Positions 1 through 6,242 of a stretch of DNA of 6,348 bases are shown one piece after another (the first letter of the stretch is position 1; each line of letters begins with the position of its first letter). Both the position numbers and the translations under genes were made by a program. Location: contig CAMEWU010000140.1 in the NCBI GenBank assembly GCA_945946715.1, positions 1 through 6,348 on the forward strand. The letters are read 5' to 3'. The notes below the pieces were generated by a model that saw nothing but the letters and a program-made list of their open reading frames with translations, searched no databases and was not told the origin of the DNA. Source of the DNA: an uncultured Clostridium sp. (lineage in GTDB: Bacteria; Bacillota; Clostridia; Lachnospirales; Lachnospiraceae).

Positions 1-570
1 CTGCTTTTCCATGGAATCCAATGCACATTTAAACTCCTCCATTCGAGGCAGTCCCTTGTAAAAATCCTTCCGATACCGGGAATGAATCGTTAACTCATGA
101 ATGGGAAATGACTGAAACACCTCCAACAATTCTAAAAAATCATCCTCTTCTGTCATGCCCAACCGGGTTTTTACTGTTATTTTTGCTTTCCAATCCACCG
201 AAAACACTTCCTCAAAGAATGCTTTCAATTTCTGAGTATCATCCAACATTCCGGCGCCCTTCCCTTTCGAAACCACAGTACCGGAAGGACAGCCTAAGTT
301 GAGATTCACTTCCCTATAACCATAATCCTCTAAGGCCCGTCCTGCCCGAATAAATCCATCCGCACTACAGGTTAATACCTGTGGCACCAAAGGGATACCC
401 TCATTATGCTCTGGCAAAATATCCCGTTCTTCCTTTGGTACAAATACCCGTTTGGGATTCGGCTGAATGAAGGGCGCATAATACTTATCTACATATGGAA
501 AGTGCCGCTGCATGGCGTTTCGAAATATATAACCTGTAATCCCCTCCATTGGGGCAAAGTAAATGTTCAT
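1..570 (-). CDS. tRNA-dihydrouridine synthase (partial, C-terminus outside window)
   Basis: This encodes the first 190 residues of a Dus-family flavoenzyme, which reduces uridine to dihydrouridine in the D-loop and related positions of tRNA using FMN and NADPH. It is cytosolic. The N-terminus has the typical FMN-barrel opening FAPMEGITG (residues 5-13). The catalytic cysteine is C94 in NLGCPSGTVVSKGKGAGM, followed by KTRLG (K134) and the IHSR segment with H163, both expected to contact FMN or substrate. Family members are usually about 310-330 residues, so roughly 130 residues lie beyond the left edge. The ATG at 568-570 overlaps the TGA of the upstream membrane-protein gene (ATGA), with GGAG five bases before it, so translation is probably coupled. 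The subtype (DusA, B or C) cannot be settled from this part. Family assignment is secure. Confidence 0.93.
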   Translation of the reverse strand, partial: MNIYFAPMEGITGYIFRNAMQRHFPYVDKYYAPFIQPNPKRVFVPKEERDILPEHNEGIPLVPQVLTCSADGFIRAGRALEDYGYREVNLNLGCPSGTVVSKGKGAGMLDDTQKLKAFFEEVFSVDWKAKITVKTRLGMTEEDDFLELLEVFQSFPIHELTIHSRYRKDFYKGLPRMEEFKCALDSMEKQ

Positions 571-1004
571 TTCTTCTCCAATCCTGCTGCCCGCAGCATT
601 TTGTCTTTTAATAATAAATTAAACAATGCAACTGCTCTTCCTACGCCTAAGACTGCCAGCAGGGTTCCTATGCCAATTCCTACCAGCCTCCCGGCAAAAA
701 TGAGTCCAATCGCAACCGAGCAGAGAATGCATCCAACATCGAACAGATTCTTAGTCAAACCTAAACTCTTGCCGGTCTGATCCGAGATTGCCTGTACAAT
801 CCCATCACCCGGATTAGGCACCAGTCGCATATTCACGGAAAGAACTACACCCAGTCCGGTTTTGGTATTCAAGGTAATACCCAATGCTAATACCATCATG
901 CCTGTCAAATAAATCGCCCATCTGATTATCCATTGCTTTCCTGTTAACTGCAACCGCTTTTCAGGTTCCTGCACATTTATCTTTTGTTCTTCCTGCTGTT
1001 TCAT
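567..1004 (-). CDS. half-sized YczE/YitT-like integral membrane protein
   Basis: This 145-residue protein resembles the YczE/YitT-like (DUF6198-type) family of Firmicute membrane proteins, whose function is unknown. After a charged 24-residue N-terminus there are three hydrophobic segments (about 26-47, 84-105 and 108-130). The family motif LVPNPGDGIVQAIS (61-74) and the following KSLGLTKNLFDV are well preserved. From my knowledge of the family, full-length members are about 210-230 residues and have two related halves. Here the first helix and its NTKTGLG end (to about residue 52) run straight into the second-half sequence VVLSVNMRLVPNPGDG, so about 75-80 central residues seem to be missing in frame. 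The start at 1002-1004 has AGGA seven bases upstream. The gene lies 50 nt after the methyltransferase and overlaps the dus start by 4 nt. It may be non-functional or may work as a multimer. Family call is fairly sure; the deletion is inferred. Confidence 0.75.
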   Translation of the reverse strand: MKQQEEQKINVQEPEKRLQLTGKQWIIRWAIYLTGMMVLALGITLNTKTGLGVVLSVNMRLVPNPGDGIVQAISDQTGKSLGLTKNLFDVGCILCSVAIGLIFAGRLVGIGIGTLLAVLGVGRAVALFNLLLKDKMLRAAGLEKK

Positions 1005-1029
1005 CTTTCAATCCTTCATGACATACATA

Positions 1030-1050
1030 GAAGGAGCCTTTCGCTCCTTC
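1030..1050 (-). other. intercistronic hairpin
   Basis: Perfect 8-bp inverted repeat GAAGGAGC/GCTCCTTC with a 5-nt loop, beginning 4 nt after the methyltransferase stop codon. Neither strand has a T-run after it, so it is not a standard intrinsic terminator. It could be a 3'-end stabiliser or RNA-processing site that changes expression of the genes downstream in the operon. The stem is seen; the role is inferred. Confidence 0.5.
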
Positions 1051-1054
1051 CATA

Positions 1055-1846
1055 CTACTTCGTTACTATATCTACGGTATGTGCACCGGCTCCAATCAAA
1101 TCCTGACGTTCACAGGTTGCCAGATGATACCGCATAAACCATTCAAAGGTTTCATCATCCATTTCATTCAAGGTAGGACGGATATAATTTGCCGGCCCAT
1201 CCGTAGAAATAATTTGCATACGTTTCAAACCTGCTGCATGATTCAACCTATCAATATCTTCTATCCGTACATAATCATACAAGTTCTTCTCTTCTGATAT
1301 GCTATGGAAATCTTCTGTCAATCGCTTTTCTTCCAAACATTCCTGTAAATGCTTTTCTTTAAATGCATAAGTCAGCACACAATATTCATTCATACAGTAG
1401 GCCACCAGAATCGTTCCGCCAACCTTTGTCACTCGCTTTGCTTCCTCTAATGCCCTTACCTTATCCTCAAAGGAAAATAAATGATACATAGGACCAAACA
1501 ATAAAGTCACATCAAACTGATTATCCGCCAGTTTTTTCAGATTCAGTGCGTTACCTTGCATGGCTTTTACCGTACTGCCCTTTTGCTTTAGAATTCCAAG
1601 GTTATAACGCACCAGTTCTACTGCAGTTACATCATATCCCTCCTGAGCCAAAGCAACGGAATACTTGCCGGTTCCCGCACCAATATCTAAAATACGAATC
1701 TCCTCTTTGGTTTTACCTGCTGCTTCTACGCTAGCCAAATACTTATGAATATATTTCATAGAGGTTCGAAACTCTACCTGTCCATAACGGGAATTTAATC
1801 GTTTCTCTTCATTAAATTTATTATAATACTCTTCTAATTCTGTCAT
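1055..1846 (-). CDS. class I SAM-dependent methyltransferase
   Basis: A 263-residue cytosolic methyltransferase with a Rossmann-like SAM fold. Motif I is ILDIGAGTGKYS (52-63), which binds the methionine and ribose part of SAM. E77 at the end of VTAVE is the expected acidic residue contacting the ribose hydroxyls. GNALNL (98-103) fits the adenine-binding strand, and FDVTLLFGPMYHLF (111-124) is motif IV, followed by KVGGTILVAY on strand 5. The C-terminal part (about 155-263) is probably the substrate cap. The GPMYHL signature is common in small-molecule methyltransferases of Firmicutes, but the substrate cannot be read from the sequence. The ATG at 1844-1846 lies 10 nt after the symporter stop codon, and its Shine-Dalgarno AGGA overlaps that TAG, so the two genes are almost certainly co-transcribed and possibly translationally coupled. 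Fold is certain; specific function unknown. Confidence 0.9.
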   Translation of the reverse strand: MTELEEYYNKFNEEKRLNSRYGQVEFRTSMKYIHKYLASVEAAGKTKEEIRILDIGAGTGKYSVALAQEGYDVTAVELVRYNLGILKQKGSTVKAMQGNALNLKKLADNQFDVTLLFGPMYHLFSFEDKVRALEEAKRVTKVGGTILVAYCMNEYCVLTYAFKEKHLQECLEEKRLTEDFHSISEEKNLYDYVRIEDIDRLNHAAGLKRMQIISTDGPANYIRPTLNEMDDETFEWFMRYHLATCERQDLIGAGAHTVDIVTK

Positions 1847-1856
1847 AGTTTATATC

Positions 1857-3338
1857 CTATGCTTTCATGCGTTTGAAAAAGTCCTTCGTTTCTTTGGCAA
1901 CCACACCACCTAAGGCAAACAAGGCAATCATATTCGGAAGAGCCATCAAACCATTAAAGATATCAGCAATGGTCCAAACAGCGGCTACTGTCATATATGG
2001 TCCGATAAATACTGCAAAAATATACAACCAGCGATACACCATAATCAGCTTATGCTTACCGCCAAACAAATACTCCAGACACCGTTCAGAATAGTAATCC
2101 CATCCTAAAATAGTTGTAAATGCGAAAAACACCAGACACAGCATCAATATGCACGAAGAAACTACAGCCGGAATCGGAAGACCATTATTAAATGCATAGG
2201 TTGTAATCTGCACTCCCTGTAAGCCTTCCACCTGCCACGCACCGGTAATAACAATTGCCAGACCAGTCATTGTACAGATAACAATGGTATCAATAAAAGT
2301 ACCTGTCATAGACACAAGTCCCTGACGAACCGGCTCCTTGGTCTTTGCTGCCGCTGCCGCAATTGGAGCAGAACCCAGACCTGCTTCATTTGAAAAGATA
2401 CCTCTTGCAATACCCTTTTGCATAGCAATCAGCATTGTACCAACAATACCACCGGTTACTGCTTTCGGATTAAAAGCACCCTGTACGATTGTTACCACAG
2501 CTGCCGGGATTGCCTTAATATTGCATACTAACAAAACTACACAGAAAACCACATATATAATAGCCATAAAAGGCACTACTGCCTGTGAAACCTTAGAAAT
2601 ACGCTTTACACCACCAATTAATACCAATGCCACACAGATACTTAGTATCAATGACGCAATGATAACCGTCCAGGAATAGGTTCCAAGTCCCGGAATATCA
2701 ACCGTCCAATTCATATTCGGGTCAAAGAAATTATTCACAGCTGATGAGATACCATTTACCTGTGAAAATGTCCCAATTCCAAATAAACCGACGCACACAC
2801 CAAAGAAAGCGAACAACTTTGCCAGCCATTTCCACTTCTGACCCATTCCCCGTTCAATATAGTAAAACGGTCCGCCTAAAGCATGATTTTCTTCATCTAC
2901 CACCCGGTATTTTACTGCCAATAAGCCTTCTGCATACTTAGTTGCCATACCGAAAAATGCCGCAACCTCCATCCAAAGCAAAGCACCGGGACCTCCGGCT
3001 GCAATAGCAGTTGCCACACCTACAATATTACCGGTACCAATAGTAGCTGATAACGCGGTACATAGTGCTCCGAAGGAAGATATCTCTCCCGTTCCATCCT
3101 CTTCATTCTGCACCATCCATTTTAGTGCCAGTGGAAGTTTCCGAATCTGAATCAGACCTAATCGGCTGGTCAGATATATTCCACCCACTAAAATCAAAAC
3201 AATCAGTGGGATTCCCCAGACCAAATCATCTACCTTTACCAAAAACTGATTGAACAGAATCCAGATTAACTCCAGCGTGCTCTCTGCTTCATACTTAGCA
3301 CTTAATTCGCTAAGCCAAGTACCAATTGACAATAACAT
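1857..3338 (-). CDS. sodium:alanine symporter (AGCS family)
   Basis: A 493-residue inner-membrane carrier of the alanine or glycine:cation symporter family (AgcS, AlsT, DagA), which imports small neutral amino acids with Na+ or H+. It has about ten hydrophobic helices. Family hallmarks are ALSATIGTGNIVGVATAI (95-112), the signature GGPGALLWMEVAAFFG (115-130) followed by KYAEG, GGPFYYIERG (155-164), and IARGIFSNEAGLGSAPIA (310-327). Length is slightly above the usual 440-480 because of about 25 extra N-terminal residues before the common VDDLVWGIPLIVLIL start. The ATG at 3336-3338 is nevertheless supported by AGGAG eight bases upstream, and no other methionine occurs before residue 75. A promoter with doubled -35 boxes and a large inverted repeat lie upstream. 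It heads the operon with the methyltransferase. Alanine is the usual substrate; glycine, serine or glutamine cannot be excluded. Confidence 0.95.
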   Translation of the reverse strand: MLLSIGTWLSELSAKYEAESTLELIWILFNQFLVKVDDLVWGIPLIVLILVGGIYLTSRLGLIQIRKLPLALKWMVQNEEDGTGEISSFGALCTALSATIGTGNIVGVATAIAAGGPGALLWMEVAAFFGMATKYAEGLLAVKYRVVDEENHALGGPFYYIERGMGQKWKWLAKLFAFFGVCVGLFGIGTFSQVNGISSAVNNFFDPNMNWTVDIPGLGTYSWTVIIASLILSICVALVLIGGVKRISKVSQAVVPFMAIIYVVFCVVLLVCNIKAIPAAVVTIVQGAFNPKAVTGGIVGTMLIAMQKGIARGIFSNEAGLGSAPIAAAAAKTKEPVRQGLVSMTGTFIDTIVICTMTGLAIVITGAWQVEGLQGVQITTYAFNNGLPIPAVVSSCILMLCLVFFAFTTILGWDYYSERCLEYLFGGKHKLIMVYRWLYIFAVFIGPYMTVAAVWTIADIFNGLMALPNMIALFALGGVVAKETKDFFKRMKA

Positions 3339-3370
3339 AACGCCCTCTCCTATTTCTTCCTTACATATAA

Positions 3371-3412
3371 TGAACCGTTTTCAAACTAAAACTACCTTCT
3401 GAAAACGGTTCA
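3371..3412 (-). promoter_or_regulatory. 13-bp inverted repeat in symporter leader
   Basis: The arms TGAACCGTTTTCA (3371-3383) and TGAAAACGGTTCA (3400-3412) are perfectly complementary across a 16-nt loop. The repeat begins about 4 nt after the predicted transcription start and ends 32 nt before the start codon. No T-run follows in either direction, so a simple terminator is unlikely. It could be a stable 5' mRNA stem or a pair of operators. Each arm resembles a LacI/CcpA-type (cre) site, TGAAAACG..., but is one base short of the usual 14 bp. The repeat is seen; its role is open. Confidence 0.6.
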
Positions 3413-3422
3413 AGCATAGAAT

Positions 3423-3461
3423 AGGCTAGCATATCAGCTATCAATTGTCAAGATTTGTCAA
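3423..3461 (-). promoter_or_regulatory. symporter promoter with duplicated -35 boxes
   Basis: On the minus strand a perfect -35 TTGACA (complement of 3446-3451) is 17 nt from TAGCCT (complement of 3423-3428), which is preceded by TGC, an extended -10. A second perfect TTGACA (complement of 3456-3461) lies exactly 10 bp upstream, within a direct repeat TTGTCAAGA (3445-3453 and 3455-3463, plus strand). The start would be near 3416, giving a leader of about 78 nt. The -10 is weak, so the extended TG is the main support. Confidence 0.6.
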
Positions 3462-3476
3462 GAAGCCGATTCGTGC

Positions 3477-3590
3477 TTATTCATTCAATTTTTGATTCAT
3501 TAACTCCTTTACATTTTCTGTGATTTCATCCGTAACAATAATTACCTTCGTTTCCTGCTGATTTGGGTCTAATTGAATTTCAATCTTCAC
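3477..3590 (-). pseudogene. truncated LytTR-family regulator, N-terminal 37 residues only
   Basis: This short ORF starts at GTG (3588-3590) and ends at TAA (3477-3479). It reads VKIEIQLDPNQQETKVIIV, then TDEITENVKELMNQKLNE. This matches what I remember of the N-terminus of small LytTR transcription regulators of Clostridia (about 145-150 residues, usually beside a DUF3021 membrane protein): an MKIEI strand, ETKVII, then a helix ending in a K/R-L-S/N-E segment. The DNA-binding LytTR domain that should follow is absent, and I see no continuation in the other frames before the symporter promoter begins 15 nt later. No DUF3021 partner is present. Expression signals look intact: AAGGAGGTG lies seven bases before the start and a good promoter lies upstream. 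It is either a decayed gene that lost about 110 residues or a real micropeptide. The ORF is clear; the family link rests on a short match. Confidence 0.6.
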
Positions 3591-3595
3591 CTTAC

Positions 3596-3604
3596 CACCT
3601 CCTT
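3596..3604 (-). promoter_or_regulatory. strong ribosome binding site of the short LytTR-like ORF
   Basis: The minus strand reads AAGGAGGTG, close to a perfect anti-16S match. Its GGAGG core is seven bases from the GTG at 3588-3590. This site is the main reason to believe the short ORF is, or recently was, translated, and it fixes the non-ATG start. Confidence 0.7.
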
Positions 3605-3613
3605 GCATGTATC

Positions 3614-3642
3614 ACTATATAGAAAATACGACACTCTGTCAT
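3614..3642 (-). promoter_or_regulatory. promoter of the short LytTR-like ORF
   Basis: The minus strand has a -35 ATGACA (complement of 3637-3642), a 17-nt spacer and a -10 TATAGT (complement of 3614-3619), each 5/6 to consensus. The start would fall near 3607, leaving only about 17 nt of leader, which contains the strong ribosome binding site. Transcripts could read on toward the symporter since no terminator lies between. Confidence 0.6.
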
Positions 3643-3667
3643 CTGATTTACGATAAGTGGTTCTATA

Positions 3668-3701
3668 GCAAAATAGTTGGTTTTTACAACCAACTATTTG
3701 C
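3668..3701 (-). terminator. probable terminator of the BlaI/M56 operon
   Basis: A perfect 12-bp inverted repeat AAATAGTTGGTT (3671-3682)/AACCAACTATTT (3688-3699) with a 5-nt loop starts about 8 nt after the M56 stop codon. An outer GC pair adds to the stem with one bulged A. On the minus strand the stem ends in ...CTATTTTGC, so the U-tract is short and lies within the stem. It may work weakly and in both directions. Position right after the gene supports the call. Confidence 0.55.
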
Positions 3702-3708
3702 ACCTGAC

Positions 3709-5739
3709 TTATTCAATTTTAAAATGTACACCTAGTTCTATCTCATCATATTCTCCGTCTTGATTTGGAATATAAACAGGAATTCGAAGCAGATATGTTC
3801 CAGATGTCAGCCCACCATATAAATACTTCCATTCAATCGTTCTTTTTAAACTATTTTCCGCACTAACAGAATATCCCACATCGTGAAAACCTACATTCTC
3901 AGATACATAAGAAAGTGCCTTCCATTCATGGTCTTCCCACTTGTCCAAATAGAAATAATCTCCACACACAATATCTTTTTCAGAATGATTATATATTTCA
4001 ATTTCTGCTGAAACTGCTGTAATACTTGCATCATTAATTTCTAAGGCATAGATACTACTATTTAAGATACTATCATCCTTATCCCACTCCTCTTCCATGG
4101 TTCTTTCTCCATTCATGCTATCCAGCCAAACATTCATTTCATTGCTATAATCCCAATACTTTGAGAATAACGGAATTACTGTCTGCCCATAAATATAACA
4201 CAAATCTTTCACCAAACCGGTTGGGCTTTCCAGATATCCATAAATGTTCTCAGTTACCAGGAAACATGCTTCTGAACGAAATCCAACTGCTTCCGTAGTT
4301 ATAAACTGAGATGTTGATTGTTTTTCAACCGGCTCATCTATGGATACTTCTTCCTCAGGAATCCACATTTCTCCCTTTGCAACATCATATAAATATTGTG
4401 TATTCATATTCTCAAGCAATATTTTAGAACCATCCTTAGATACTGTCACAAAGCATGGATTATCTCCCTGTGTATACTGACAATTGATGGGTTCCAGATT
4501 AATGCTGACTAACATCTGATGCACATCCAGACTATAGATAAATAATCCATAATAATCATGAAAAATAATATAGCTCTGTCCTGCATAATCCAGACTGGTT
4601 CCGTCCGCACCAATAATCATATCTGACTCCAGATTTACCGGAGTAGCAGCAAAATCAATCTGCGTTCCCTCCATTTCTGTGGATTCATTCTGTGAAGTTC
4701 CTTCTTCACTTCCTGTATAGAATCCCGGTGCCTCTTTCTGCGAATGCTGTTCTTTTGGGACAATTAACAATCCAACAGCCAGTACCACCATGAACAGTAC
4801 TGCAAATATCATTACTATCATCAATGGTTTTTTATACTTCATAATATTTCGAATTCTTCCTTTCGTATTACCTTCTCCAAAAGCTAAGGGTACACCATAT
4901 CTGTTTCTTTTTCCTGTTGTTAAACGAAGTAATGTTTCTGCATATTCTCCCCTGCATTTCTGATCCAGATTGCGAATCACATGTTCATCACAGGATATTT
5001 CCATATCCTTTCCCAAAAACCAAAAGGCTACCCATGCCAAGGGATTAAACCAATGAATACATGTTATACAATATGTTACTATTTTTACCAAATAGTCCCT
5101 TCTTTTTATATGTACCTCCTCATGTGCAATCACGTAATTCATCTCGTGTTCATCCATCCCGGAAGGCAAATAAATTTTGGGTGAAATAATCCCTAATACA
5201 AATGGTGTATCAATATAATCTGCCAAATAGATTTTCTCCCGCAAGCAGATACAACAATCCAACTTTTTCTTCAAGCGAACATAAGAAATGATACTATAAC
5301 TTAAAAAAACTAAAATTCCAACCATCCATATGAATGCAATGATAGATATCCCTGTTGGTTCTTGCCAACCCTGGGTTTCTTGAATGGACCTCTGCACGAC
5401 CGTATTATGTTCCATATTAATAACTGTACCGGCTGTCTGTGGACTTGCAACTATTTGAATATATGAAATTCCCTGTTCAGCTATCGGTGTTTCCTTCTGA
5501 ATAATAGAATTCACAATTTGCATAAATCCTTGGTTTATCCACTGAATGGGCAAAAGACTGTATCTGCTTTCCAAAGTCCAAGGCAGTATCATACGCATAA
5601 AAGGGATGATCCATAAACAGTAATTTAATATACCGGGCAACTTTAATCCCTTAAATATCTGCCTTACAATCAATACAATCCCAACAATTATAGCTGTCTG
5701 ATAACTCATGTTTAACAATAATTGCATGTATTCATTCAT
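3709..5739 (-). CDS. BlaR1/MecR1-like M56 zinc metalloprotease sensor with non-penicillin-binding ectodomain
   Basis: A 676-residue membrane sensor-protease that should relay an outside signal by cleaving, directly or not, its BlaI-type repressor. Likely helices are at about 15-30, 36-54, 131-153, 219-243 and 305-327. The gluzincin motif is HEEVH (206-210), followed by RRDYL, HWFNPLAW (229-236) and DMEISCDEH. E247 is 37 residues after the second His, as for the third zinc ligand in BlaR1. LAFGEGNTKGRIRNIMKYKKP-type sequence (285-305) is typical of M56 proteins. The outside part (about 328-676) differs from BlaR1: a Ser/Glu/Thr-rich linker, a beta-rich region (about 375-460, DYAGQSYIIFHDYYGLFIYSL), and a C-terminal Ig-like region (about 570-676, resembling Big_14-type domains, with YLYGGLTSGTYLLRI). 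I see no SxxK serine, so beta-lactam acylation is unlikely. The ATG at 5737-5739 is chosen because AGGGGG lies six bases before it; an upstream in-frame ATG at 5797-5799 lies inside the repressor gene without such a site. Confidence 0.9.
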   Translation of the reverse strand: MNEYMQLLLNMSYQTAIIVGIVLIVRQIFKGLKLPGILNYCLWIIPFMRMILPWTLESRYSLLPIQWINQGFMQIVNSIIQKETPIAEQGISYIQIVASPQTAGTVINMEHNTVVQRSIQETQGWQEPTGISIIAFIWMVGILVFLSYSIISYVRLKKKLDCCICLREKIYLADYIDTPFVLGIISPKIYLPSGMDEHEMNYVIAHEEVHIKRRDYLVKIVTYCITCIHWFNPLAWVAFWFLGKDMEISCDEHVIRNLDQKCRGEYAETLLRLTTGKRNRYGVPLAFGEGNTKGRIRNIMKYKKPLMIVMIFAVLFMVVLAVGLLIVPKEQHSQKEAPGFYTGSEEGTSQNESTEMEGTQIDFAATPVNLESDMIIGADGTSLDYAGQSYIIFHDYYGLFIYSLDVHQMLVSINLEPINCQYTQGDNPCFVTVSKDGSKILLENMNTQYLYDVAKGEMWIPEEEVSIDEPVEKQSTSQFITTEAVGFRSEACFLVTENIYGYLESPTGLVKDLCYIYGQTVIPLFSKYWDYSNEMNVWLDSMNGERTMEEEWDKDDSILNSSIYALEINDASITAVSAEIEIYNHSEKDIVCGDYFYLDKWEDHEWKALSYVSENVGFHDVGYSVSAENSLKRTIEWKYLYGGLTSGTYLLRIPVYIPNQDGEYDEIELGVHFKIE

Positions 5740-5745
5740 AAGCAT

Positions 5746-5751
5746 CCCCCT
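5746..5751 (-). promoter_or_regulatory. ribosome binding site deciding the M56 gene start
   Basis: AGGGGG on the minus strand overlaps the repressor's TAG stop and lies six bases before the ATG at 5737-5739. Another in-frame ATG at 5743-5745 directly abuts the G-run and is too close to be used. The overlap suggests that ribosomes finishing the repressor start the sensor. Confidence 0.65.
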
Positions 5752-6106
5752 ATCGGTTTTGATCAATAATTTTCTGAATTTCCTGAATTTCTTCGTCACT
5801 TAGCTTTCTACGTGATGTAAACGCTGTCAAAAAGCCCGGCAAAGAACCATGAAAGGAATGATTAATATAACTCTCACTCTGCCTTGCATAAAACTCTTCT
5901 CTGGTAATATGAACCACAACCGTTCCATTCTGGTTCTCAAATAATCCTCGTTCACTTAGTTTCTTTAGCACTGTATATGTTGTGGTACGCTTCCACCCCA
6001 ATTCCGCTTCACATCGTTTAATTAATTCATTGGTTGTTAATGGTGCATGTGTCCATATAATATCAGCAAACCGACTTTCAATTGCTCCCAAGGTATATTC
6101 TTCCAT
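5750..6106 (-). CDS. BlaI/MecI/CopY-family winged-helix repressor
   Basis: A 118-residue dimeric DNA-binding repressor. The N-terminal winged helix starts with YTLGAIESRFADIIWTHAP (4-22), then TTNELIKR and the recognition helix WKRTTTYTVLKKLSERG (38-54), which closely follows the W-K-x-x-T-V-x-T-x-L-x-x-L pattern of the family. The wing strands follow (NGTVVVHIT). The C-terminal dimerisation helices include FHGSLPGFLTAF (85-96), which aligns with the segment where staphylococcal BlaI/MecI is cut on induction; here the cut would be near A95-F96 (by analogy only). Length is usual (115-130). The ATG at 6104-6106 is preferred over one at 6146-6148 because GGGAGGT lies seven bases upstream. The gene is followed 10 nt later by its M56 partner, and two palindromes at its promoter indicate autorepression. 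No beta-lactamase or penicillin-binding protein gene is nearby. Confidence 0.93.
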   Translation of the reverse strand: MEEYTLGAIESRFADIIWTHAPLTTNELIKRCEAELGWKRTTTYTVLKKLSERGLFENQNGTVVVHITREEFYARQSESYINHSFHGSLPGFLTAFTSRRKLSDEEIQEIQKIIDQNR

Positions 6107-6113
6107 ATCATTG

Positions 6114-6120
6114 ACCTCCC
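6114..6120 (-). promoter_or_regulatory. ribosome binding site deciding the repressor start
   Basis: GGGAGGT on the minus strand lies seven bases before the ATG at 6104-6106. It falls inside the reading frame of the longer candidate starting at 6148, which has no such site, so the shorter 118-residue protein is chosen. Confidence 0.75.
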
Positions 6121-6153
6121 TATAATAGTCAGACTTTCGATTTACCATGCTCT

Positions 6154-6174
6154 TTGTCTATATGTAGTAGACAA
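6154..6174. promoter_or_regulatory. BlaI-type operator O1
   Basis: Inverted repeat with 7-bp arms TTGTCTA (6154-6160) and TAGACAA (6168-6174) around TATGTAG. It covers the predicted transcription start of the repressor operon. The GTCTA...TAGAC half-sites match the second palindrome next to it and fit the general BlaI/MecI operator style (TACA/TGTA core). Confidence 0.75.
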
Positions 6175-6178
6175 TTAT

Positions 6179-6207
6179 AGTCTATCATGTATAGACAGCC
6201 CTGTCAA
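6179..6207 (-). promoter_or_regulatory. promoter of the BlaI/M56 operon
   Basis: A perfect -35 TTGACA (complement of 6202-6207) is 17 nt from TAGACT (complement of 6179-6184), preceded by TGA as an extended -10. A perfect TATAAT (complement of 6174-6179) also exists but would be 22 nt from the -35. Either choice puts the box within or between O1 and O2. The start is near 6172, giving a leader of about 66 nt. Confidence 0.65.
6180..6196. promoter_or_regulatory. BlaI-type operator O2
   Basis: GTCTATCATGTATAGAC has 6-bp perfect arms (6180-6185 and 6191-6196). It lies in the spacer and -10 of the repressor promoter, 24 bp centre to centre from O1 by matching half-sites, so two repressor dimers could sit side by side and exclude RNA polymerase. 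Confidence 0.75.
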
Positions 6208-6242
6208 CCATACATTTTTTATCGTTTATCATTAAAAAGTTA

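Noticed and set aside
406..780. Plus-strand ORF of 124 codons
   Set aside because: It lies opposite the dus and YczE-like genes, has no recognisable domain, and its composition is that of an antisense shadow.
2338..2679. Plus-strand ORF of 113 codons within the symporter gene
   Set aside because: It is antisense to a well-conserved AGCS gene and has no clear ribosome binding site or family match.
3371..3412. Intrinsic terminator or T-box/riboswitch before the symporter
   Set aside because: No T-run follows the stem on either strand, and the roughly 78-nt leader is too short and lacks recognisable T-box or aptamer elements.
5737..5799. Longer N-terminus for the M56 protein starting at 5799
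   Set aside because: The extra 20 residues overlap the repressor's coding end, are basic and unlike M56 N-termini, and lack a ribosome binding site; the ATG at 5739 has one.
3709..6106. A beta-lactam resistance operon
   Set aside because: The regulator pair is BlaI/BlaR1-like, but there is no beta-lactamase or PBP gene and no penicillin-binding motif in the ectodomain.
6104..6148. Longer repressor starting at 6148
   Set aside because: GGGAGGT lies inside this extension and points to the ATG at 6106, which also fits the usual family N-terminus.
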